Below, piece after piece: positions 7,968 to 16,928 of a stretch of DNA of 64,000 nucleotides. This DNA comes from Gottschalkia purinilytica (lineage in GTDB: Bacteria > Bacillota > Clostridia > Tissierellales > Gottschalkiaceae), in NCBI RefSeq assembly GCF_001190785.1, contig NZ_LGSS01000004.1, positions 1 through 64,000 of the forward strand. Direction: 5' to 3'. A model generated the notes under the pieces. The model saw nothing but the letters and a program-made list of their open reading frames with translations. It ran no database searches and was not told the DNA's origin. Every line of letters starts with the position of its first letter. Positions within the stretch are counted from its first letter, which is position 1. The translations under genes and the position numbers were made by a program.

Positions 7968-10169
7968 CTATTCCCTATTCTTTAATACTTCTGTAGCATG
8001 TATATTTAATATCTCTTTTTTTACTATAAAGTTACTTATAATATAGCTTATAAATATAAAAGTAAAAGCGATTAATATATTAGATTTATAAATATGTGCT
8101 TCAATGAATATGGAAAGGCCTTCTAATATCTTTTTGCAAAATATATTTATTAAAACTTTACATATAGGAATAGCCATTAAAAATGATACTATAACGAATA
8201 CTATATTTCCCTCTATAAATAATCTACTTATTTCATTATTGTTGTATCCTAATATTTTAAAAAGTGATATACCTATTTTATTTTTTTCTATAACCATACT
8301 CATAATTAAATAAATTATTCCTATAGTTATAACAATTGAAACAATAATTAGAATATATATTATTATTTTAAACATTTTCATTAACTCTTCTGTAGAAGTT
8401 ACTATCATCTTTTTTTCAATATCAGTAAATACCATTTTTTCATCTAAGTTTAATTTTTCATTACTCATTAATCCATTAAAAGAATTTTCTTTATTTAATA
8501 ATTTATTCAACTTATTTATAGGCATAAAAATAAACTGTCCATTTGTATATTTAACTATTTTTTCTGCCTTTATAAAATAGTATTTATCTTCTATTTCATC
8601 ATATAAAGTTATCTTATCTCCTTTATGTATGTTTAATTTTTTAGCAACTGTATCGGCAATCATAACTTTATTATAATTTATAGATTTCCCTTTGGTATCT
8701 TTCAAATCTAAATATCTAGAATCTTCTTCGATTCCTTGAATTGTAACTTTACTATTTTTAAGTTTAAGTTCTTTTATTAGAGTTTTTTCTCCTTCTTTTC
8801 TATCATCAATTGTTTCCGTTGTTATAAAATATAAATATTTATAATTTATATCTTCTTTAATATTTTTTACATATTTATTTATTGAATCCTTTAATCCAAA
8901 TGATATAAGGATTATTAATGATGACAAAAATATTCCTAAAGTCAGCACTATTATACTTTCTATATCTCTAAGCATTCCTTTAATTCTAAATCTCTTATTA
9001 AACTCCACATTTTCAAACCTAAATATCTCCTCTAACTTATTAATCTTATTTGATTCTAAGCTATATAACAAATTTAATGGTTTCTTAGATAAGTCTTTTC
9101 TTATAATATGAATATTAACTACTAAAATAATAACTATTGGAATTATTAGTCCTTTTAACAATAAGTTATTAAAATTACTTAAAGTAATAATAGGAAAATT
9201 ATATTGATTTGATTGTGTCATAATGAGTGGTTTCGAAATAATTATTCCTATCACATATCCTATTAAACTTCCTATTACCGATAATAAAATTGGTATTTTT
9301 ATATAGTGAATTAATAGTTCTTTTTTATTATATCCTAGAGAATAAAGTGTCCCTATGATACTAGATTCATCTTTTATTCTTTTCTTAATTGATAAAGCTA
9401 TTACAAATGCAACTACTATATTAAGCATTGTACATATTATCTTAGATAGTTCTTTTGGTCCTTTCAAATCATTTATTACATTATTTATTCTAGAATTGTC
9501 CTCTTTATTTATCCAATCTAATAATGTATAGTTTTCTTTTATATATTTTTTTAGCTTTTTTCTCTCTTCTTTACTAGATTTAAAAGAATAATAAAATTTA
9601 GTATCATTAAAATTTTCAAAATCATCTTCACTTACATAAGCAATCCCAAAATATTTTGGATTAAATAAAAAGTCATATTTTGTTTTCAATGTATTTACAT
9701 AATCAGGGCTTATTGCAAATCCTTTTAGCTTATAACCATTTTTATTTATTTCTATTGTATCATTAACTCTGTAGTTATGTTTCTTCGCAAACCAACTGTC
9801 TATTAAAATTTCTTTTTTGTTTCTTAGTTTTTTCCCTTCAGTTACTTGATATCTATTTATGTTTTTTCTTTCTTTAAAAATCCTTATAGTTTCATTATCA
9901 GATAATTTATAATCATAATACTCCATTTTTTCAATCTTTATATTGAATTTATCCAAAATGTCACTAGCATCTATATCTTCCAACACAATAAATTGACCAT
10001 CTTCGACGTTATATTGTTTATAAAATTTATTTATACTATCTATACTACCGTTCATAGATCTATTGAATCCTATAAGAAGTGATATACTTAAGATTATCAA
10101 TAATGTAAATATAAGGTTTTTTATAAAATTTTCTTTTAAATCTCTTATAACTTTTTTATTTATTATCAA
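7968..10169 (-). CDS. FtsX-family ABC transporter permease
   Basis: The 733-residue protein has one N-terminal helix (~18-35), a long extracytoplasmic MacB-PCD-like domain, three helices near residues 245-350, a second extracytoplasmic segment, and three helices at the C-terminus. This is a duplicated FtsX unit, as in LolC/MacB or bacitracin-type exporters. It is paired with the ATPase upstream (12-bp gap) and TetR downstream. The substrate is unknown; the family moves lipoproteins and peptides or works mechanically. Confidence 0.85.
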   Translation of the reverse strand: MIINKKVIRDLKENFIKNLIFTLLIILSISLLIGFNRSMNGSIDSINKFYKQYNVEDGQFIVLEDIDASDILDKFNIKIEKMEYYDYKLSDNETIRIFKERKNINRYQVTEGKKLRNKKEILIDSWFAKKHNYRVNDTIEINKNGYKLKGFAISPDYVNTLKTKYDFLFNPKYFGIAYVSEDDFENFNDTKFYYSFKSSKEERKKLKKYIKENYTLLDWINKEDNSRINNVINDLKGPKELSKIICTMLNIVVAFVIALSIKKRIKDESSIIGTLYSLGYNKKELLIHYIKIPILLSVIGSLIGYVIGIIISKPLIMTQSNQYNFPIITLSNFNNLLLKGLIIPIVIILVVNIHIIRKDLSKKPLNLLYSLESNKINKLEEIFRFENVEFNKRFRIKGMLRDIESIIVLTLGIFLSSLIILISFGLKDSINKYVKNIKEDINYKYLYFITTETIDDRKEGEKTLIKELKLKNSKVTIQGIEEDSRYLDLKDTKGKSINYNKVMIADTVAKKLNIHKGDKITLYDEIEDKYYFIKAEKIVKYTNGQFIFMPINKLNKLLNKENSFNGLMSNEKLNLDEKMVFTDIEKKMIVTSTEELMKMFKIIIYILIIVSIVITIGIIYLIMSMVIEKNKIGISLFKILGYNNNEISRLFIEGNIVFVIVSFLMAIPICKVLINIFCKKILEGLSIFIEAHIYKSNILIAFTFIFISYIISNFIVKKEILNIHATEVLKNRE

Positions 10170-10181
10170 TTCATTTCACTC

Positions 10182-10880
10182 CTACCATTGTATGTTCTGA
10201 GCTTCCTTTATTATTTTATTGACTTCATTTAATACTAGTTCTCCACTTCTTAATCTTAAAACTCTATGAGATATATCTTTAATTGATTCGTTATGAGTTA
10301 TCATAATAATTGATGTATCAAAATCTTTATTTATTCTTTTCATTAAATCCAATATTTCAATAGATGATTTAAAATCTAAAGCTCCTGTTGGTTCATCACA
10401 TAATAATAGTTTTGGATTTTTTACTAATGCTCTTCCTATAGCTACTCTTTGTTGTTGTCCGCCTGACAATTCCTTCGGAAATTTGTTCTTTTCATCTTTT
10501 AATCCTATACTTTCAATTATAAAGTCTATATCTAATGGATTTTTTGATATATTAGAACATACCTCTATATTTTCTTTCACTGTAAGATTTGGTATTAAAT
10601 TATAGAACTGAAATACAAATCCCAAGTTATCTCTTCTATATCTACATAGTTGCTTATCACTTAGATTTGAAATATTTATTCCATCAACTTCCACTTCTCC
10701 AGAATTAATACTATCTAATCCTCCTATTATATTTAATAATGTAGATTTTCCAGAGCCTGATGGCCCTAAGATTACACAGATTTCTCCCTTTGTTATTGAA
10801 AAGTTTATGTTCTTTAAAGCATAGAATTCTTTATTTCCTACCGTATAAACTTTATTTAGGTTCTTAACTTTCACATGCAT
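10182..10880 (-). CDS. ABC transporter ATP-binding protein (LolD/MacB type)
   Basis: The 232-residue ATPase shows Walker A GPSGSGKST near residue 40, Q-loop FVFQFYNLIP, signature LSGGQQQR near residue 140, and Walker [13 protein letters not shown] with a downstream H-loop. The insert and ALD motif are typical of the MacB/LolD class that partners FtsX-type permeases. The ATG at 10880 is preferred over the GTG at 10889, because that GTG is part of the GAGGTG ribosome-binding site. It is the first gene of the three-gene TetR-ABC operon. Confidence 0.93.
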   Translation of the reverse strand: MHVKVKNLNKVYTVGNKEFYALKNINFSITKGEICVILGPSGSGKSTLLNIIGGLDSINSGEVEVDGINISNLSDKQLCRYRRDNLGFVFQFYNLIPNLTVKENIEVCSNISKNPLDIDFIIESIGLKDEKNKFPKELSGGQQQRVAIGRALVKNPKLLLCDEPTGALDFKSSIEILDLMKRINKDFDTSIIMITHNESIKDISHRVLRLRSGELVLNEVNKIIKEAQNIQW

Positions 10881-11076
10881 TGTACTCACCTCTAAATATG
10901 AATGAATTTATAATATTATTTACTGCATTTTTTTAATGTTATCAATGTTATTAGTAATCTTCAATTGGCTATTCAATTGCAATTCTCTTTTCTTGATTGT
11001 TTTATGTTAGATTTCGTGTGAATACATTAGCAAAGTATTCATTGTTAAATAAAACAACTAATACTTTCTAAATAAT

Positions 11077-11102
11077 AAAGAGCTATCAATTGATAGCTCT
11101 TT
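11077..11102. terminator. Terminator after trmO
   Basis: A 26-bp perfect palindrome with arms AAAGAGCTATCAA / TTGATAGCTCTTT, directly downstream of the trmO stop on the minus strand. Confidence 0.75.
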
Positions 11103-11112
11103 AGAGTAATCG

Positions 11113-11601
11113 TTATTTAAATCTATTATCTGATAATTTAGTTTTTGCATTTTTAGATACTTTATCTAGCCATCCTATTTCAATATTTGTTTTAGGAATA
11201 TCAAAGTCCGGAACAAGTGGCTTGATATCAAGTAGGGGAGTATTATCTAGGACATCTATATTTTTAATGAATATATTATTATCTTCTATTTTTTCTATCT
11301 CTACTACAGAAATTCCTATATGGTTAGGTCTTAAAGGAGATCTTGTTGCAAAAACTCCTCGTTCTACATCGTCAAGAAAAGGCTTAACAGTCAGCTTAGT
11401 TTTTTTAGCCTCATGAAAATTATATATCAGTATCAAATGAGAAAATTCTTCTAAATCTTTTATTCCTTCTACAAACTCTTCGAATATTTCTATTCTTCCT
11501 TGCGACGCTTTTTCCCCTATTGGTTGTATAGGCATATTTTCTAAGTTACAAAAATCAGTATGTATAATTCCAATTGAATTAAGACAAATCATTGAATCCA
11601 T
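11113..11601 (-). CDS. trmO: TrmO/TsaA-type tRNA methyltransferase
   Basis: The 162-residue beta-barrel protein of the YaeB/TrmO family shows SIGIIHTDF near residue 9, SQGRIEIFEEF, an LEEFSHLILIYNFH segment, and TRSPLRPNHIGIS near residue 95. TrmO methylates N6 of t6A37 in threonine tRNAs using SAM. The protein is shorter than E. coli TrmO (~235), lacking the C-terminal extension, as in many Firmicutes. GGAGGG lies 6 nt before the ATG. It is a single-gene unit with its own terminator. Confidence 0.82.
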   Translation of the reverse strand: MDSMICLNSIGIIHTDFCNLENMPIQPIGEKASQGRIEIFEEFVEGIKDLEEFSHLILIYNFHEAKKTKLTVKPFLDDVERGVFATRSPLRPNHIGISVVEIEKIEDNNIFIKNIDVLDNTPLLDIKPLVPDFDIPKTNIEIGWLDKVSKNAKTKLSDNRFK

Positions 11602-11752
11602 TTTTATCCCTCCAGATTTAGCTTATAATAAGTGCTAAGATGAATTTTAAAAGTATTCATCACATCTTAAAAGTAAGTAATCTACTCTTTTTAATTCTAT
11701 TAATTTATATATAGCTTATAAGAAAATATTTATAAAATAAGCAACTCATTAG

Positions 11753-12328
11753 CTATAATCTCTTGATAAAATCATTAGAAAAGTCAGATAAAATTAAACT
11801 TATATTACGTTCTAATACTCTTCTTCTACTTTCGTACACAACAAATTCATATACTTTAGGTATAGTTATAAGTTCTTTCCACCCCATATAAATTCCTCTT
11901 ACAAATTCTTCTCTCCACTTACTAGTATCACTTAATAATGGGCAATCATGAACTTGGTCTTTCTCTACCACTAAAGAAAGTGTATCATCTTCCAAATGAG
12001 GTTCAAATGGATAAGTTCTACATTGTATAGGCCTATACTCTCTAAGACATTTGCTTTCTACTCCACAAAAAATATAATGTAAAAACTTTATTTTTTTAGA
12101 TATAAAGTAGTCTTTTGAGCTATGTTTTTCAACTTTTACTCCTTCTAAAAATCTACTATTTCTTAACATACTCTCATATTCATAAGGCATTAAATATATT
12201 CCTAGCTTCTCTCCGTCTGAATCAAAATCTCTACAACAATGATAATTACATAGTTCTCCACAATCACCGTCGATTATAGAATTATCCATATAGTCATAAG
12301 CCAACTTATAAATCTTTTTATAGTCCAA
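11753..12328 (-). CDS. YkgJ-like cysteine-cluster protein
   Basis: The 191-residue protein has a cysteine cluster CGELCNYHCC near residues 23-32 and further cysteines in CGVESKCLREYRPIQCRTYPFEPH, the arrangement of the YkgJ/CxxCxxCC zinc- or iron-cluster family. Function is not established. A TTG start at 12328 is preceded by AAGGAG with ~9 nt spacing. It is monocistronic. Confidence 0.7.
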   Translation of the reverse strand: MDYKKIYKLAYDYMDNSIIDGDCGELCNYHCCRDFDSDGEKLGIYLMPYEYESMLRNSRFLEGVKVEKHSSKDYFISKKIKFLHYIFCGVESKCLREYRPIQCRTYPFEPHLEDDTLSLVVEKDQVHDCPLLSDTSKWREEFVRGIYMGWKELITIPKVYEFVVYESRRRVLERNISLILSDFSNDFIKRL

Positions 12329-12554
12329 AATTCACATCTCCTTATTTAATTAAACAAACATAATAGAAAGATATCTACTTTAAATATCACACATTTCTTA
12401 AATACTAATATATCTATTTTACACTATATTAATAGATTTTTTGCCAAACTTAATAGGTCTTCCTACTAAAAATGTTTTATCTAATCCCTAATCTAGAACT
12501 AGTAAAAAATTATAACATATAACTTATATAGATAACATCTTTGGAATAGTAAAA

Positions 12555-12599
12555 AAACTAATAGAGTATTAGATTTTTAAATCTATCATGTATTAGTTT
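12555..12599. repeat. Nested inverted repeat in the 12329-12704 gap
   Basis: Outer arms AAACTAATA / TATTAGTTT enclose inner arms AGATTT / AAATCT. It lies between the permease terminator and the cysteine-cluster gene and has no strong T-run. It could be an operator or structured RNA; nothing else recognisable is in this gap apart from the terminator at 12636. Confidence 0.4.
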
Positions 12600-12635
12600 A
12601 ATAAATTTATAAATAATTTCCTTAAATAAATATAA

Positions 12636-12663
12636 GGATGCATCAGTTTTAAATGATGCATCC
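12636..12663 (-). terminator. Terminator after the nucleobase permease
   Basis: GGATGCATCA / TGATGCATCC forms a perfect 10-bp stem downstream of the permease stop; the following T-tract is weak. Confidence 0.6.
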
Positions 12664-12704
12664 TATTCTTATGCTAAAAGAAATATTTTCTAGTAATTCT
12701 CGTG

Positions 12705-14069
12705 TTAAGCTCCTATAACTTTATTCTCTAAGTTTTCTATTTCGTTACGTTCTTTTTCTTCATCTGCTAGTGTCTTTTTAGGCAATACTATATTTAAAAC
12801 AAAAGCTACAATAGAAGAAATAACAACAGCAGATGTTCCAAATACAGTTGTTACCCATTGTGGGAATTGAGATAGTATTTCTGGAACTTGTGTAATTCCC
12901 ATACCTAAAGCTATTGCTAATCCAACAATAGTGACATTTCTGTTAGAAAGTTCATCTTGTATTATTAGTTTAATTCCTGTCATAGTAATCATTGCAAACA
13001 CAGTAATTGTAGCTCCTCCAAGAACACTTTGAGGAATTGTAGTCATTAATGCGCCAAATTTTGGTATAAAACCTGCAAGAAGGATAAATCCTGCTGCAAT
13101 TGCAATTACAAATCTACTTACAACTTTAGTCATAACTACAATACCTACATTTTGACTAAACGTTGCTGTAGGTAATCCTCCAAAGAAAGATGTAACTACA
13201 CTAGTCAATCCATTTCCGATAATACCACCAGATAATTCTTCGTCTTTAACTTCCCTACCTAATCCTCCAACAGTCGTTGAAGATAAATCTCCAACAGCTT
13301 GGACAGAGTTTACTATATAAATGATAACCATAGAAATTATAGCAGAAGGATAGAACTCCATTCCAAAATGCATTGGTTTTGGAAGTGCAAACCAACCAGC
13401 TTCAGCCACCGGTGAAAAATCTACAATGCCTGCAATTAAAGCAACTATATATCCAGCAACTATACCTACCAAAATTGAAGCAAGTTTAAAATATCCTTTA
13501 GTAAATTGATTACAAAATAGTACTACTGCTAATGTTATAACAGCAATACCTATATTCAAATAAGAACCAAAGTCGCTAGCTCCTGCTCCACCCCCGATAT
13601 ATTTAGTAGCTACAGGGTATAAAGAAAGACCAATAGTTAAAACTACTGTTCCAGCCACGATAGGTGGAAAATACTTTCTAAGTGGTTTAATAAAAATACC
13701 CACTAAAATGGCCACAATTCCTCCAATCAACTGAGCACCAAAAATTCCAGCAATCCCATAACTTTTTCCTAAACTAATCAGAGTTGGTACATATGCAAAG
13801 CTTACTCCCATAACAACAGGAAGTCTTGCACCGATTTTCCAAAGTGGATACAATTGAATTAGTGTTGCAATACCTGCAGTAAACATAGCACACTGTACAA
13901 GAAGTGTTCTATCTGAACTGCTTAATCCTACTACTCCAGCTACAATAATAGCGGGAGTAATATTTCCAACTATCATTGCTAATACGTGCTGAATTGCTAA
14001 TGGTGTTGCTTTACTAATAGGTGGTTTTCCGTCTACATCAAAAACTGACTTACTTTTGTTAATGCTCAA
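12705..14069 (-). CDS. NCS2-family nucleobase (xanthine/uric acid/uracil-type) permease
   Basis: About 454 residues and 12-14 hydrophobic helices. The NAT/NCS2 signature QNVGIVVMTK is present in the second half, and an early QH pair (LAIQHVLAMIVGN) is typical of xanthine/urate members. It imports a nucleobase with H+ or Na+. The start is placed at the TTG at 14069, because GGAGGG sits 6 nt upstream; the open frame extends to 14150 but without a ribosome-binding site. A ~330-nt structured leader with its own promoter precedes it, so uptake is probably controlled in the leader RNA. Substrate specificity cannot be read from sequence alone. Confidence 0.88.
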   Translation of the reverse strand: MSINKSKSVFDVDGKPPISKATPLAIQHVLAMIVGNITPAIIVAGVVGLSSSDRTLLVQCAMFTAGIATLIQLYPLWKIGARLPVVMGVSFAYVPTLISLGKSYGIAGIFGAQLIGGIVAILVGIFIKPLRKYFPPIVAGTVVLTIGLSLYPVATKYIGGGAGASDFGSYLNIGIAVITLAVVLFCNQFTKGYFKLASILVGIVAGYIVALIAGIVDFSPVAEAGWFALPKPMHFGMEFYPSAIISMVIIYIVNSVQAVGDLSSTTVGGLGREVKDEELSGGIIGNGLTSVVTSFFGGLPTATFSQNVGIVVMTKVVSRFVIAIAAGFILLAGFIPKFGALMTTIPQSVLGGATITVFAMITMTGIKLIIQDELSNRNVTIVGLAIALGMGITQVPEILSQFPQWVTTVFGTSAVVISSIVAFVLNIVLPKKTLADEEKERNEIENLENKVIGA

Positions 14070-14164
14070 GATAATCCCTCCAATAGTCTCATATTGTATT
14101 TGGCACCCCAAGACCTTCTTGTGAATACTTAGTATGTCCTTTACTCCCAATCTTGTGAAACTCT

Positions 14165-14398
14165 GAAGTATATTAAAATACTTCCAACTAACGCTTTAAG
14201 ATTAGGAAATAAATATGTACTAGAGATACACTATGTACTCTCAATTACAACCTACTTATGCCAAACTCGACCAATTTAACAAAATCATTGCCAATTGTTT
14301 TTCTAAATTGTTTGCTCGATATCTGGCATTTGTCAGTCTTGCTTGTTTTGTCAAGGAGATTAAAACTATTAATAAGCGTTAGTGTAATACTTTGATTC
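14165..14398 (-). ncRNA. Structured 5' leader of the nucleobase permease (candidate riboswitch, class not recognised)
   Basis: Transcription should start near 14398. Fifteen nt later ACTAACGCTT (14383-14374) pairs perfectly with AAGCGTTAGT (14196-14187), closing a ~170-nt domain. Inside, ATGCCA / TGGCAT encloses CGA / TCG and CAATTTA / TAAATTG as one nested arm, with a second GAGA...TCTC hairpin. A 7-bp hairpin GAAGTAT / ATACTTC follows at 14184-14165. The purine-riboswitch core was not found. No terminator precedes the gene, so control would be translational if this is a switch. Confidence 0.45.
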
Positions 14399-14404
14399 AT
14401 TATT

Positions 14405-14433
14405 ATTATAACACCTAATTTTATTCATGACAA
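14405..14433 (-). promoter_or_regulatory. Promoter of the permease leader
   Basis: TTGTCA (14433-14428), a 17-bp spacer and TATAAT (14410-14405) on the minus strand. The remaining sequence to 14571 is AT-rich with nothing else supported. Confidence 0.65.
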
Positions 14434-14571
14434 CGTTTTCCCGGCATGAATTATAAATTATTTTGTAGTTTATGTTAATATTTGGTATTTTTCAAATTAT
14501 CAATAAAATATATTATATTCTCATTATTTTACGTTTATTACTATTACTTAGTAAGATGCTATTATCGCCTC

Positions 14572-15096
14572 TTAATTAATTTCAGTTATTTCATTAAAAT
14601 CATAGATAGTTTCTATTAGTTCATTTCCAGCGGTATCATCTATTTCTATACGTTTTACAATAGCTTGTCTCTTGCCGTCATATAGAGTAATACTATCATT
14701 TGAACTCTCTTCTAAAATTATTTTAGTACTATGTAAAAAATCTTCAAAATCTTTATTATGTACTATCCCTAGTTTAGTTATTTTAACTCCATTAGATGAT
14801 AATTTCATAGTTCTATCTATTTTTCCTATTAACTCTACTACATTCATTCCCTCTTCTTTAGCTAAAAGAAAAGCTTTTAGAGATACTAGTTTACTTATAG
14901 TTAATACTGCTTTGTTTTCTTTTTCTGTTATAGCTAAATCAACAAGAACAGTATTCAGTTCTTTCTTTGGATAAGAAAAATTATTATTATTTATAATAGC
15001 ATCATCTTCACTTAATGATAAACTAAATTCCTTTTTCAAAAAATCTAAAGCCTCTGACTTTTTACCAAATTCAAGTTCTCTAATTACTTTTGCCAT
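14572..15096 (-). CDS. Conserved-looking hypothetical protein, unrecognised
   Basis: The 174-residue, acidic, soluble protein has no signal peptide or membrane segment. It looks like two alpha/beta halves: residues 1-60 contain FGKKSEALDFLKKEFSLSL, and residues 95-174 contain alternating strands with TLYDGKRQAIVKRIEID. AGGAGG lies 7 nt before the ATG, so it is likely a real gene. I do not recognise the family. It sits alone between the permease leader and the cold-shock gene. Confidence 0.65.
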   Translation of the reverse strand: MAKVIRELEFGKKSEALDFLKKEFSLSLSEDDAIINNNNFSYPKKELNTVLVDLAITEKENKAVLTISKLVSLKAFLLAKEEGMNVVELIGKIDRTMKLSSNGVKITKLGIVHNKDFEDFLHSTKIILEESSNDSITLYDGKRQAIVKRIEIDDTAGNELIETIYDFNEITEIN

Positions 15097-15354
15097 TTTA
15101 CGTTCCTCCTATATACAATATAACTTTATCAGTTTTTCAATGAATTTAAACCTTTAAATTTATCGAAGATCTTTTTCTATGTATATTTACTAGTAGGTCT
15201 AAAAACTTTACCGTAATAAACTTTATAACATAAGCACTAAATTATCAACTGCTATTTAGTCCTACTTTTGATACATTTTTTGTTTCTTTTAAAAATAATT
15301 TTCTAATAGTTATTAATTAAGAAAAAATGATAGATCATTTAATAGACAATAAAA

Positions 15355-15385
15355 AACCTCTTAAAGAATAATTCTTTAAGAGGTT
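15355..15385 (-). terminator. Terminator after the cold-shock gene
   Basis: Perfect 15-bp stem (AACCTCTTAAAGAAT / ATTCTTTAAGAGGTT), single-base loop, then TTTTTT on the minus strand. Confidence 0.9.
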
Positions 15386-15397
15386 AAGTACTCATTA

Positions 15398-15595
15398 CTA
15401 GATAATATTAATATTTTCAGCTTGAGGTCCTTTAGGGCCATCAACTAAATTAAAAGTAACTCTTTGACCTTCTTCTAAAGTTTTGAATCCATCTCTATTA
15501 ATTTGTGAAAAGTGAGCGAACACGTCTGTTCCATCTTCTGAAGTGATAAATCCAAATCCTTTGTCTGAGTTAAACCATTTTACTGTACCATTCAT
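15398..15595 (-). CDS. Cold-shock protein (CspA/CspB family)
   Basis: The 65-residue single cold-shock OB-fold domain has the RNP1 motif KGFGFI and RNP2-like DVFAHF, ending in [10 protein letters not shown]. It binds single-stranded RNA/DNA as an RNA chaperone. It is full length for the family. GGAGGTATGAAG precedes the ATG. The upstream AT-rich tract (15596-15780) is long enough to be a cold-shock-type 5' UTR, but I could not define its structure. A strong terminator follows. Confidence 0.95.
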   Translation of the reverse strand: MNGTVKWFNSDKGFGFITSEDGTDVFAHFSQINRDGFKTLEEGQRVTFNLVDGPKGPQAENINII

Positions 15596-15822
15596 ATCTT
15601 CATACCTCCGAAATTTTATTTTCTTTAATTCTCTGTAAAAAATGTCACCAATAAAATTTCAGAAATAACTACATCAAATTAAAAACTCAGCAATTATTGA
15701 AATATATCCGTGTAATAATAATTTACTTTTGAATTAAAGCTTACTATAGTAGTATACACTTTATTTAAAAATATGCAACCATTTTTCAAATTTTATTAAA
15801 TTTATATTTTTTCTTTTAGTAA

Positions 15823-15856
15823 TTTGATATCTAAAATAATTATTTTAGATATCAAA
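15823..15856. repeat. 34-bp perfect palindrome in the 15596-16147 gap
   Basis: Arms TTTGATATCTAAAATAA / TTATTTTAGATATCAAA with no loop and no T-run on either side, so not an obvious terminator. It lies ~230 bp upstream of the cold-shock gene and ~290 bp upstream of the DUF2087 gene. It may be a large operator or a mobile-element end. Confidence 0.6.
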
Positions 15857-15916
15857 CTCTTTACACTACCTAGTATGTGAAACTCAATTCATTTGAATTA
15901 ATCAGGTAACTATAAA

Positions 15917-15946
15917 GTTCTTACCCCCTACTTAATAGAAGTGGAA
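15917..15946 (-). other. Possible IS200/IS605 right-end-like hairpin remnant
   Basis: On the minus strand CCACTT, CTATT, AAGTAGGGG form a hairpin followed by GTAAGAAC. The layout resembles the ends at 49-84 and 55926-55960, but sequence agreement is weaker. No transposase remains are seen nearby. Confidence 0.25.
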
Positions 15947-16147
15947 TATTAGGATCATTAGGTATAGGATAAATTTTCTTATTTATGTGCAAATTATAAT
16001 ACGATAAAACTATTGACTTTAAACTTCACTATAACAATATTAAAACGTAGGAATTGTCTATTAAAAAACTCTATAATGCACTTGAAATTTTATAGATATT
16101 GAGTTATAATGTTTATTATATTATAGATATGTTAAGGATGTGTTTAT

Positions 16148-16906
16148 ATGATAAATGTTTCAGAATTATTTTGGAATGCATCATTAGATGAACTAAAGCG
16201 TGGATATATTGAACAAGATGATTGTTATATATGCCTACTATGTGGCAAAAAAATTGAAAAAGGGATTATCTACCCTAATAAAGGTATTCTTTATGAAGCT
16301 GAAAGATATATACGTATTCATATTGAGGAAGATCATCAATCGGTGTTTGAATATCTAATACAACTTGATAAAAAACTTACGGGACTTACTGACCATCAGA
16401 ATAATCTTCTTAAACTTTTTTATCAAGGAAAAAATGATAAAGAAGTTCAAAAAGAAATGGGTATTGGTAGTGCTTCTACAATTAGAAATCATAGATTCGT
16501 ATTAAAAGAGAAAGAACGTCAATCAAAAGTATTTTTAGTAATGATGGAGCTATTAAAAGAAAAAGATAAACATTCTCCTACCTTCTTAGAACTTCATAAA
16601 ACAGCAACTATGATAGATGATCGTTATAATATTACCCAAGAAGAAAATGAAGAGATATTGAAAAAATATTTTCCTAAAGGCACAGATGGTCCCTTAGACA
16701 CCTTCCATTTGAAGGAGAAACATAAGTTAGTTGTTCTAAGAGAAATCATAAAAAAATTTGAAAGTGAACGAATCTATAGCGAAAAAGAAGTTAATGAAAT
16801 ATTAAATACTGTCTATGATGATTATGTTACCTTAAGACGTTATCTAATTGAATATGGCTTTTTAGATAGAAATCCTAATGGAAGTAAGTATTGGGTCAAA
16901 AAATAG
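16148..16906 (+). CDS. DUF2087-domain transcriptional regulator
   Basis: The 252-residue protein begins with a putative zinc-binding segment (CLLCGKK, then H-x4-H in RIHIEEDH), followed by a LuxR/sigma-4-like HTH at ~80-120 (LTDHQNNLLKLFYQGKNDKEVQKEMGI). The C-terminal DUF2087 domain at ~185-250 carries KHKLVVLREIIKKFE and TLRRYLIEYGFLDR. The family is annotated as regulators in Bacilli and Clostridia. It is followed 22 bp later by the GIY-YIG gene, so the two probably form an operon. The ligand is unknown. Confidence 0.8.
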   Translation: MINVSELFWNASLDELKRGYIEQDDCYICLLCGKKIEKGIIYPNKGILYEAERYIRIHIEEDHQSVFEYLIQLDKKLTGLTDHQNNLLKLFYQGKNDKEVQKEMGIGSASTIRNHRFVLKEKERQSKVFLVMMELLKEKDKHSPTFLELHKTATMIDDRYNITQEENEEILKKYFPKGTDGPLDTFHLKEKHKLVVLREIIKKFESERIYSEKEVNEILNTVYDDYVTLRRYLIEYGFLDRNPNGSKYWVKK

Positions 16907-16928
16907 TAATGGAAAGGAAAAGAGAAAT

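Noticed and set aside
10887-10889. GTG start for the LolD-like ATPase
   Set aside because: The GTG is part of the GAGGTG ribosome-binding site for the ATG at 10880.
14069-14150. 27-residue N-terminal extension of the nucleobase permease
   Set aside because: No ribosome-binding site; GGAGGG clearly serves the TTG at 14069.
14070-14400. Classical purine riboswitch before the nucleobase permease
   Set aside because: The conserved loop and junction sequences of the purine aptamer are absent, so it was listed only as an unclassified structured leader.
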